DNA of 64,000 nt from Sistotremastrum niveocremeum HHB9708. Its lineage: Eukaryota > Basidiomycota > Agaricomycetes > Sistotremastrales > Sistotremastraceae. Of this stretch, positions 21,016 through 32,060 are shown piece by piece. The stretch spans positions 365,910-429,909 of the forward strand of contig KV419402.1 in assembly GCA_001630475.1 (NCBI GenBank), written 5' to 3'. Below the pieces are notes generated by a model, which saw only the letters and a program-made list of their open reading frames with translations, had not been told where the DNA came from and ran no database searches. Numbering within the stretch: position 1 is the stretch's first letter; the number at the start of each line of letters is the position of its first letter. Position numbers and translations under genes: made by a program.

Positions 21016-24000
21016 CGAAGTCCGGATGTGTAGGCGGAAGAGCAGCGTTTAATTAGCGTAAACCTTTTCCACCACTCATTTTTTCTATAACGATCTCCTT
21101 CGAAGAAGAAGGCCCATCCTCATGGCAGCGTGGGTCCTGCGGTCACACGAGGGACTCATCTCGCTAATTCAAGTCTGGAACAAGAACGGCGGCAATCAGG
21201 AACAGCACGACACGCGAGACAAAAATCTCCATGGAGGAAGACATAAGAGACTTATTTATTACATGTATGAGGATCGCTATATACATGCCAGATACTACCT
21301 TGAGATTTCGAGACAATGCTCAAAGAATTAGCAGCACACTTCCCAGATTGCGGTGGATCCAGTAGTATTTCTGAAGGGTTCGAATGAATCATAGTCCAAG
21401 GCTGCTTGACCGTCCGGACCGAATATATAAGCGCAATCAATCCGGCGCGGCTATGCATGTCATCCTGTCTCCAGGGCCATCCACGAGGGTTGACTAGTAG
21501 CTCCGATGAGTTTTTGGAGCTCTTGAGATGGCGTTATGGGAAGGAAAATCTAGACTTTACTTCGCGTCAAGTTCAGTGCACAGGCAAAAACATTTCGAGT
21601 GTTCCATAGAGTAGTACGTTATTTTTCCAGGAGCCAAAGACGTTGTAGAGCGATGGACGAGGGTAGCGAATACACGTGTCAGGAGTATCCCGGTTTTCTG
21701 CGTGGAAAGGAAGACGAGAGAGTGGTAGGCGTTAATCGGACATCAAGAAGAACGATTAGCCGGATCGGGGACAACAGCCAAACGAGAACGGTCAAACTTG
21801 ACCGACGTCCCCTCACACGCTAGAGCATTGGTATTGCGCTTTCGCAATGAGAAGGAATGTGTAAGAGTTTTCGAAGATTGCCAACCACCTCCAAACAGCT
21901 CCACGTGTACGGTATATCGAGGTATTTGATAGAAATGTCATGAGATAGGCAGCAGTCAAATTAGGTTTGCCCTGCAACGTGATGTGAGAGATGTCTTATT
22001 TGGAAAGAATAAAATGAAAGGACAGACCCCGAATAGTCAAGTTAGGGTGATGAATCTCCGATGAACGGCGGTTGAGAAATTTCTGGCCCGAAGGTCCGAA
22101 GTCGTCCGCCACAGAGCACGCTCCATGTTCAACGTCACCACAAATAAATGCCACCGACCTTATTCTCTATTCAGCAAGGGCATCTATATTCAATTTACCG
22201 ACCATGCCACACAGTGAGCGGTATAGAATACGATTCGGTTATGAGCTTGAAAAGCGACGAGCAGATACTCTCGGGCAAAAGGAACAAGCCGCGCTTTTGA
22301 GATATCAGGGGTCTTGCTACGGCAAGTCCGTGGCATCGTTGAGCCGGCATAGAAACAAGTGAGTCTGAGATCTGTTCAGACAGTCAATAATGTTCTCATC
22401 GAGGAGAGAATGACCAGACCGATTGTTTGCCAGTGTCAGAAAATTGCCAAGCAGAGAGGGCATCGTTGCGATCGAATTCTGCTGTTCTCGCGGTGAAGAT
22501 CGCTTTAGATTCCCTGTTCTCGCAGCCTGAAAATACCTCAAAGGGGTTGCCGGCTCTGTCCAACACACTCTCAGCGATACATCCCAATGTGTAGACCCAC
22601 CATGATGCCACGAAGGTTGGAAACCAGAAATCGAAAAAGAAGTGAACCGAATTGATGACCGTATCCGAGTCGATGTATCGATTTCTTGGGAACATCGTTC
22701 AGCCAACCGTGGATCCGGACTTCTTCTTGTGCGATTAGCACCGAAGTAGTGCAAGTTGCTGAGGAAGTATCCAAGGCAGACATATTAATAATGTAAGATT
22801 TGATCTAGCTGAACGACTAAATGAGATTGAACGTGACTTTTCAGGCAACTTACAAACGATTTCCAAAGAGCCAAACGTGGAAGGCTTTGATTGAGCACGT
22901 ATATCATATCTATGTTGCGCATCTCTGTTCTTTCCGCGATGGCTCGAATCAGAGGGCGAAAGTTTTGGTGCCGCCAGTAAATCAACAGCTTTTAGGCCCC
23001 ATGGCTACAGCTTCATCATCATCAAGTTTATTCTCCCATAGCATCGCAGGGATCCATGCTCGTGAAAGTCTTGTCAAATATGAGCCGAGTGAGAAGTACT
23101 TAAGTCTTCCTGGGGTGTGGAGATGAGCCCAGCCGAGGCCCACAACGCAGCCCGCCCGCTTCATCTCGATGTCTGGTCAAGGGTAGCAGCGGTGGTGGTG
23201 GCGGCGGCGGCGATGATGATGTCTTCTGCAAGTTCTGGTCAAAGGACGACGTGCGAGGGTGCGGTGGGCGTCTAGTTGAGAAAACTTTACTCTTTCCGTA
23301 CGTTGCATCCCGGGCCCGAGCCTCAGGCCTCAGGCGTCAGTCCTGTTCAAAGTCACTCCCTAGAGTCTGGCGGAGACCTTGTCCTCATTATATGAAGACG
23401 AACTGTCAAGAGACGCCTCACCATCCTACTTGGCAAGTCGCACTTGGCAGCACGACGGCCGATGCATTGGTCGGCTTACAATCCAGTTCTCGATAGTAGG
23501 AGACTTGCTCACGGGTTTTTGGGACGTTTCTCAGTCCAGGTACGTCCTGTTTGTATCTGATCCCTGAAACTTACCAAATCCAGCCTGTTAACAGGAATTC
23601 ATAACGCCATGACCCCCTCACTCTTCGCGCTATCAACCCGTGCTCGTCTTGATCCCGTCAGCAGCTTTCTCTATGAACGCGCTCAGTTACTCCTTCGCGA
23701 TCAAACCTGATAGTTCAGAGCTTTTCGGACCACAAACACATCGGACAGATCTCCAGAGGGGTTTGAATTAACATTGCGATATGAATTACCCATCCCAGAA
23801 TCACCATCCGTTATGGGATGCAGACAATCCGAGTACCGGTAGCGCCTCATCGATGTATCATCAGCCAGGCAAGGGCACATGTTACAAATTCCCGCCTGAG
23901 TGTAGAAAAGCCTGAGGACGTCGTCGTTTCTCCTCCTCAGTCTTCGAGCGTCTCAGGTGCGTGTTCCGCTGTCTTGAAAGCAACTCGACGACTTCACCAA

Positions 24001-27000
24001 GTTTCTACTCAAGCTCGCTCTGGCATCCCGGCTATTGCATTTCACATACACCACGATCAAGGCCGCCTGGCCGATGTACCTTCAGGATTTTCATTTGCGA
24101 AAATACGTTAATTCTATCTGTATTCGCTCCGGTCTCTTGACAGCAGGCCCAGTATCGCGCGGGGGCCAAAATCTTATACTATGCTGTGACAATCAAACGC
24201 CAATGGCTTTCTTGGACATGTATTCGGGAATCAACTCAACGAACGCGGATGTGCGAGACTGCGAGGACGGTTATCCGGATACCGGTACATGACGGGTATC
24301 TCGGCCCGGGTGAAACGACGGATGTTGATCGGCTTGCGGAAGACTATAGCTAAATTCGACTGATCTTAGCCTTGAACGGAAGCGAGCGTCTCCTGTATGT
24401 GGTTGTGGACTCCTGTCTATGACACCTAGAATTCTAGATTCCGTTCTAGGAATAATCGCAGTTTCGGTGCCACCTTGATAAAACATAACGCCGCCCAGAA
24501 TCCAATTCATTCAAGTTGCTACTAGTACATGCTAGGTATTATCTTGGTGATCCACTTCAAGTTTTTTCTCGGGCTCCTCGGGTTGTCTTCATTGTACTTT
24601 TTGGTGCCTGGAGACCACGGTAGATTGCACCATCGCCGTGTGTGTACTGGCTACGTGTGTTGTTCGCTCTTCCACATGCAACATAGGTTCTGTCGAGGTG
24701 GAAACCATACTGAGAAGGCGAGAAATTTTTCTGAACAGGATGCAAATCCGGAGGAAAGATCACACAGAAAATTGTGAGACAATCTATCGGCTCTGACGTA
24801 GAGATGCCGGGTGGTGCTATCGGATTTTCTCTATTCCATGTACCGCCGGTTCTCAGTGGTGAACGCGGACGCTGGAGGGCGTTTCCTTGCAGTGCCGAAG
24901 AAGTCTCTGAAAAGTCAAACGAACACGGCGGAGACAAATGATCTGCATGCGACCTGTCCCAAGTGCCTCCGCCACAATCGCGTCCAATCTAGCCGACTAT
25001 CGGAACGGGATCATGTCCAACTTTGTTTATCATAAGATGAACAAACACGTTAGCCGACCACTCGATCTTCCCTGGTGGCGTATACTCTCTTCTCATCACG
25101 CTGAGCTGTCAAACTTACCGGGGGATATTATTATTTTCAGTCCGAGACCAAACGGGATCAAAACAAAAAAGGGTCATGAAAGAAGACCTGTCAACCAGCA
25201 TAGCAAACGATGTGTATTGCACTAAAGCGGCAAGTGAAGAAGATGTCAAGAGTATGGAGCGCCTCAAAGGCAATGCCAACAACGATCTGTCAAATTATGG
25301 ACTAGCTCACACCGCCGACGCCATGTCGGAGAATGAAGGTCTTCCTTTTTCTCTGCCGTGAGGTTAAATTAGGATATCGATTATCGGCTCACACTCAGTC
25401 TTGATTTTCTCGTCATCACTGGCACTATCGACCCTCATTTGATCAATGGTATTCCCTACTAAGATTGCCTCAGGTGAACGACTCTTTCATGACTCCATTC
25501 TGCTCGAAAAAGCCAATCGCTCCTGAACTCCTCGCTGACAATGACGATCACATGCGCCACGGGCACGCCCGAATAAAATGTCCAGCGTTAAAATTCGACA
25601 TTTTGTTTGCCACTGCGGCACAGATCAAAGTCTCGGTGGTAGTATATCCAGGCTCTGACCTCGGTTCACCTTCCTGAAGCAGGCGAGTCAGTCGTTGTAC
25701 AAGCGGCGGATAACATTCACGGAGTAAAAAATCAACGGTAGCACGCTTAGAGGAAAGTTTCGGAGGCCGGGTACCTTTATGGTTCGGACGACTGCATCGG
25801 AGCTGGGGATAAGGGTATAGTTATGTTCCATGCCCATAAATGGGTGATAACTCACCGGGATATCTCAGATAACATTGCGGATTATCTAAGCGTGACTAAG
25901 GCGCCTTCTTTCCGTCGAAATCGAGATAGTGGCCTTGAGCACGCGGAATTTGAGTTAAGCTCTGCCTGAGAAGCAACGGCCCAGTTAGGTTGGATGGCCC
26001 AAAACAGGCAAGAAGTTAATTTCCCGTCTTCCTCGCCTTGACAGCCAGCGCCAATCATCGCAAAGTCCAGAGGAAGTTGAGGAACGAACAGTCATCCTCA
26101 GGTCCTGTTTACGATTTTTCTTTTCGTTATCGGACATTTCCTGCGGGGCGCCCTCGAGTCGCAGTCTTAGGGCAAGATCCAGACGCTGAAGCCCTGAGCA
26201 TGACTCAGTCTTCTTGCTTGCCTAAGCATATCTCGTTCGATCAAGATCGATATATTATTCCATTCCAAGGCTCGCGATCGCTCCTCGCAACCGACTATAG
26301 CAGACAACCAAATCCGTACTTGTATAGGGATCCAGGCTATGACGACCGTTGGAGGTCTCGAAACCGCGAGATATATCCGTATGCCGGACATGCTGGTGAC
26401 AAAGATGAATTCGGCATGAAATGCCAGGGGACGCTTCCGGACGTGCTTTATCGTCGAGTGAGGGTAGGAGTAGTAAATCTCATCCTCTTCAAGAGAGCAC
26501 GCCATTGAAATAATGGAGATTTCAATAGCTTGATGAAATCTGGGCCAAGGCACGCGAAAGTGCAAAGTTCAAATGCTCGGCCTTCTCCTGAACCTCTTTT
26601 CGGGGAGAAATATATCTTCCCTAGGGTTCGGGATCCCGAGAGATGACGTCGTGAAGCTTCAATTGCTTAGATAATGAACGATCAATAAATAGGAGTCCCG
26701 TGTATTGAAAATGCCCAACGGTGAGATCATCTTACAAATACGACAAAAAACAAGGCAGCTGTCCTATAGAAATAATATCATGCCATCACAATGAGGCGCT
26801 GGAGCTAGCAGGATGACAGAGACATTGACCTCGAACCCTTGCAACTGCCAGAACGGGACGATGTATGACTATGCCGGAACACAGGGGTAGCTGGTGATCG
26901 AAGACCGGGAGACCGTGGTGGCGGCCCGAACACTAAATTCCAGGGGAATGTGGAGAATAAAGACACTGGTAGTAAATGTGGAGGATATAGGGCTATATTG

Positions 27001-27682
27001 TTCATGCGCATAGAATGACAGCATTGAGGGTTTGGTTTAATGTAATGCCTGCACATACGCTGAAGCGTCATCAAACATAGATCTGTATGAAGAGCCCCTC
27101 AATTAAATTCTGACCATGGCCAAGAGCGAGTCGGACTCTCTGGCGCCCGTGGTGCCCGACGCGGGTGTTTTTGACACAATAGAAAGAGTTCCAAGCAGAA
27201 CGCCAGACTCCCGGGTGTCGCCAGGCCCAGGCTGGCCAATGCCGAGCAGCCGGTCACAGGGTACATGGACCTGTCAAAACAAAATGCACAAGACGCGGAA
27301 ACTGAAGCATGTCGCACTCTCGTCTTTCGAATGTGTTTAGCACCCGCGCCCGGAAGCATCCTTAGGAGATCGATTGATCGTTCATTAAATTGGCTCTGAA
27401 ATGTACGCGATCATTGACATATAGGAAGTGGGGGTGAACCCGGATTTTCTTATTTGGTATTCTATGTACATGTACATTCGTCCGTGTAAGTTAAGAAAAA
27501 AATGGGGTTGGTTCAGATAGGGAAAGCGGAGGAAGCGGAGGAGAATGAAATCGAAGCGTTATGTGTTTACAGAATATGTTTCAACGATGATAAATACCAA
27601 GAGAAGTAAATCCACGACGACACTGAATATTTTTAACAAGAGAAGCAGAAACACAGCATAGTCAAATGAAAGCGAAAAGAAC
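21016..27682. other. Gene-poor region, no firmly recognised gene
   Basis: In these 6.7 kb all frames are short. Pieces look exon-like: a start MNYPSQNHHPLWDADNPS near 23779 with possible downstream exons to about 25360, a minus-strand stretch 22985-22317 containing LPRLALWKSF and NSVHFFFDFWFPTFVASWW, and a 156-codon frame at 26038. None gives a domain that I can name. A GGT/GGC/GAT trinucleotide run lies at about 23190-23222. Lineage-specific intron-rich genes, decayed genes or non-coding DNA all remain possible. Confidence 0.35.
26038..26508 (+). CDS. Hypothetical open frame, uncertain
   Basis: The longest frame in the gene-poor region (156 codons, ending KRARH). It is polar and rich in Arg, Tyr and Asp, includes YDFSFRYRTFPAGRPRVAV, and has no signal peptide, membrane segment or motif that I recognise. 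It may be an exon of a larger gene or chance. Confidence 0.2.
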   Translation: MTASANHRKVQRKLRNEQSSSGPVYDFSFRYRTFPAGRPRVAVLGQDPDAEALSMTQSSCLPKHISFDQDRYIIPFQGSRSLLATDYSRQPNPYLYRDPGYDDRWRSRNREIYPYAGHAGDKDEFGMKCQGTLPDVLYRRVRVGVVNLILFKRARH

Positions 27683-30255
27683 TTAGTTATTGTTGGAATG
27701 TGTATCATCGCGACGAGAAGTGTCCATGTAGGAAGAGTATCCTTGACCGTCGTAATGATGATAACCACCTGGAAGCTGCGAGCCATAAGTAGGGCTAGCG
27801 TTATCGGCGGAGGCTCCCTGAGCGCTCGACTCGGCAGTCGGGGGAGGGAGAGGCATACCCTGGTATTGGTACATGCCAGAAGCCGAATATGAGAATGGAT
27901 AAGCGTCGTCGAGAGGCATATGACCTTCGTCCGTCTGAGCGTACCCAGAAGACGATGACGGGAAGCTGAGAGAGGAGCTTGATGCAGCCGTTGAAGGTGG
28001 TTGAGAGGGGGTATACTGAGAACTGGGATGAGAGATGACTGGGTTATCCATGCTGTATGGGAGACTGAATGAAGAAGGTGCGGATGACGATGTTTGTTCT
28101 AGGGTAGGCATGTGAGGTTGAATGGGTTCGACGGCTTGAGTGTAGTTGTGTATCGCTTGTTGAGGAACCTGAAGAGTGTACGGCGGGAGAGTCGGAGGCC
28201 AAGGAATGTCCATAGGGTGGGTGCCCAGTTGATCATGATGCATGGAGTGAGTCGAGGAAGAGTGAGAGAGAGATGGATGATATCCGGGGTTATGCGCTGG
28301 GACGAAGGTGGCGTTATAAGGTTGAGCATGAGGCGGTACGAAAGGACGATGGAGATGGAATAGCTGTGGAAGAGAACGGAAACTATCAGGCGGAGAGTAA
28401 GGGTAAGGGCCCGGGTCGATCCTCTCTGCAGCGTTATGGGACCTCGGAACAGATGAACGACCGACGAGGTCGAATGTAGGGACCATCTGAGTCGAACTAA
28501 GCACCGTGCCGGGAGGATGAAGATGCTGTTCGTGAGAGGGTATATGAGTGATCTCGAGGGGGGAAAGATATGCCTGAGGTGGGGCGGGAACATTGATATG
28601 TTCGAGCGGACCAGAAGCATAGTTGATACCCGATGGATGCTGAACATTAGAGTACATGTTCGGAGCATAGTGATACCCAACACTCGTCAATGGACCAGCG
28701 GGAGGAATAGGCGAGGGGATCGACGAAGGAGTAGCAGACATGGGCGGCGCCGATATAGGCGAGAGCTGGGTATGAACGCTAGGCAGAGATGCTGTAGCTC
28801 TCAATGGCCTCGACGTCGGCACATCCTCACTCTGACGACGATGAAGGGGTATAGTGATCGTCGGAGACTGGGCATAATACGACGAACCCGAAGTCGACGA
28901 AGGGGTCGACGCAGTAGGCGGACCCGGTGGAGACAACGAAGGGACACCGGGGAGAGTGATAGTATTGTCTTCGCTCGACCCAGTAGACGTTGGGGACCCC
29001 GAGCGATTAGCTTGGGGAGTGGGAGGGGTCAACACCGAAGGGATGAAACCGGGAGGGAAGGTACGTCCTCGACGGGGAGTAAGACGTTCACCCTGCACAC
29101 GGTGATACTCCTCGGTAGGTATCCCACTCGACGATCTCGACCTCGACATACCCTGCGGAGCTTGCGGGCGAGAGGGAGACGAAGTCTCGGTCGGAGGTAA
29201 AGTCGAGTTAGCGGTCATGGGGGGAGTGGGGAAAGGGATGGCAGGGATAGGTGGAGGAGGAAGAGGCGAAGGGAGAGATGGGCGAATAGCAGCGGAGGGT
29301 ATATCAATAGAAGGATGCATACCCGAATGCACCGCATTACTCAAAGCCTGACCCGTCACCCCCGCCGTAACCATATCTGCCAAATTATTAAGACGCTTCC
29401 TATGAGCCTCGGCACGTTCGACAGGGAGAGTACGAGACTTCTCCGAGCGTCTCTTGGGGGGACGACCAGTAGCTCGGGTACCCCGCGAAGAACGTGAGGT
29501 AGATTCTTCGGCTGAAGACCCGTCGCGAGTCGCGCCAGAAGAGGAAGGGGGAAGACGAGAAGGACGAGCCTGATGCGCTAGGTCGAGTGGCGTGAGGTGA
29601 GCGTTCGTCTCACTTCCGCTGTAGCGGTAGCCAGGGTACATCGCTTTATGGCGGTCGGATTCCTGAAAGCGAAGAGTGCAGCAATTAATAACCAAACATC
29701 GTCTGAAGCCAAAGAAATACTAACGATAATTGCGAGTCCTTCCCATGGATGTTTTTCTTCAGGAGTCATTTTTCTCCAGACAATTCCTGCGATGGTGGAG
29801 ATATTTTTATGGTTCCTCTCGACGTCGGGAGGGATGATTTTCTTCTTTACAAAGTCGGAACGAAAGATGAAGAAGGCGTTTTGAGGACGTTTGATATGTC
29901 CGGGAGAGCGCTTTCGATGATGAGGTTTCTTCTCTGGTTGCGACGACTGAGCTGACGGCTGAGGCAACGACTGAAGTTGTTGCGGAGGAGGAGGAGGGTG
30001 AAGAGGGGACACCGTGATGGTTGGTTGGAGAGAACGAGGAGGCGAAGGTTGAGATGGAGGTGGAATAGAAGAATGGTGGAATGGCGTCACTGCAAATGTA
30101 TGCGTGAAAGAAGTCGGCGGGTGAGTAGATCTTCTAGGACGAGAGGACGATAAAGTCGCAATGGGGGGATGAAGAGATGGCAGATCGGATTCGGGGGCCG
30201 GAGGAGAGTGCGATGGAGGGGAAGATGAAGGACGAGTTGATTGTTGCTTTGACAT
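27683..30255 (-). CDS. HMG-box transcription factor
   Basis: A sequence-specific HMG-box DNA-binding protein, nuclear. Exon 1 is 30255-29725, the intron 29724-29663 and exon 2 29662-27683, giving 836 residues. The HMG box spans the intron: HIKRPQNAFFIFRSDFV then VERNHKNISTIAGIVWRKM, TPEEKHPWEGLA and ESDRHKAMYPGYRY (about residues 130-200), with the basic run KKPHHRKRSPGH just before it. The rest is long and low-complexity, rich in Ser, Pro and Tyr, as in fungal developmental regulators of the MATA_HMG/Rox1 type. Basidiomycete mating and fruiting regulators such as Pcc1 and Prf1 share this layout, but orthology cannot be told from sequence alone. Met 30255 was chosen because the upstream extension has no domain character. 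Confidence 0.8.
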
Positions 30256-32060
30256 ATTCCTATGGGATGAATTTGAGTTCTTATATGTAAAATGGTAGGA
30301 TTTGGGAATATTTACGCATGTAGGTCCCAGAAAGTTTGTATGCAATATCGAGCTGTCAGATCTTCTTCCGGATGGACAGGAGCCGATTAATCAATCAAAC
30401 CTTCCACGCTACGGTGGGGAGGAAGAACGGCGAAGCGAAGCGGAGGGAAGGTCGAGGTACGCTGGGCGAGTCCCACTCAGTGAAGACACTGCAGAGGGCA
30501 GGTAAGAGCGGGGGAGGCTGATTGCTAATTCGCCCATGTAATAAATTCGAGCTTTGTATGAGCAAGGGATATTTGGATTGGGAGCTTAGATGGGGAAGTG
30601 CCATATCGAAACGAATGTGACGATGATGACTTTTCGAGGGGGGAGTAGGCAGGGAGATGCACGCGATGCTGAGATCCAGTCTTCGATGCGATGCGATGCA
30701 TCCCGAACCCGAAGATAGGGTTCGACTTCCGATTATCCTGATTATCCTGGATCCGGCTCCGAACCGAATCCGTGGCCGTTTCTTCGGAATTCGTTTATTC
30801 TTAAGGGTGCTTTGCTCCCCCCGATTCGTTTTTGATTTTTTTGAATTGGAGTCGTGTCAGTTCGAGTGGGGGGTGCGGGTGTGGCGGGCGCCGGGGCTGG
30901 CCGTCGTGGGCGTAGAGAGACCTGCGCATGGCAGCGACAGCGACGTTCGATCGAAGGAACAGAACGACGCAGTGTAATTCACCCTTCGTCTAGCCTACGT
31001 ATGCACCTGCTCAAGCCAGAAAATCAAATAACCAAACAATCAAATACACAAAAAAGGAAATCGAGCGGACTCTCAAAAGTGTAACTCACATACCCTCTGT
31101 TGTCCGTAATCGAGGAGATCAAAGGACCCGCACCAAGATCAGGGTTAAGGTTTGAGTTTTGGTTGGCGTGACAAAGACATTATATTTGAACAAGGGAGCA
31201 GGGTCCCTCTGCGATCGAATTTCTGTTCTGGGACGGTGAATGGTGTTTGTGGATTGTTTGGAGATGACATGGAGGTGCCTGATTACAAAATCTGTGTTTA
31301 TGTAAGGCGATCCGGAGACAGGGTTCAACGCTTTTTCGATCGACGATATGTGTATTGACATCGATATCGTATGGTGCGCTGTGTCATGCATAGTCAGCTG
31401 CGAGCTCAGGATAGGTCGAGGCAGAATGGGACAGGCAGGGATGAAATGGTATTGGCTTTTTTTGGTCGGTGGCTCACGTAAAGTCATGTCAGGGAGAAGG
31501 CGGGGTTCAAGATGGAACGGAGATGGGAAGACGATATCGATGACGAGGCGGGGGAACGGTGGAATCTTATTTTCGCAGCCCTATTCCGTGGTCCGTGGAC
31601 GTGGAAGAGCGATGGAGATGCCGTGTAGTACGTGTGGTGGCAGACAAGGGAGTGCGCCACCACGCGTTTGTCGTGGGTTCGATTTCAAGTAATTCGAAAT
31701 TCGAATTCCGTCATAAGTTGGGAGAGATTAGGAATGGAATTGTTTTTCAATGAGGAAACTGGGCACCAAGTGGGATGTTCGGACATTTGGGGGGCCTTTG
31801 GAGGCGGAGAGCGAGCCGTTTGTACAACTGTTTGAGTCGTTGGATCGTCATCAAAGCCACGCCGAGGAGAAAGTAAGCCTCGGAAATAACGGTCATGCTA
31901 CCGAAGCCCATCCTCAAGTCACACCTTAACAGATGACGAACATTATTGGGAGCATTCCCTTCCTAGAAGATCCATAGATAATCCAGACTACGTCCTATCC
32001 TACACATACAGCTTTCCATTCACAACACAACAGCAAACGCAACAACAACAACGACAAGAA
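30256..32060. other. Long intergenic region upstream of the HMG-box gene
   Basis: These 1.8 kb hold no recognised gene. Short frames on both strands lack domain features. A GATGCGATGCGATGCAT run lies near 30690. The length is unusual for this window and fits a large regulatory region for the HMG-box gene, and perhaps a 5' UTR. Confidence 0.4.

Noticed and set aside
28517-29200. 227-codon plus-strand frame
   Set aside because: It is antisense to the low-complexity part of the HMG-box gene and very Arg-rich, a typical shadow of Ser/Pro-rich coding sequence.
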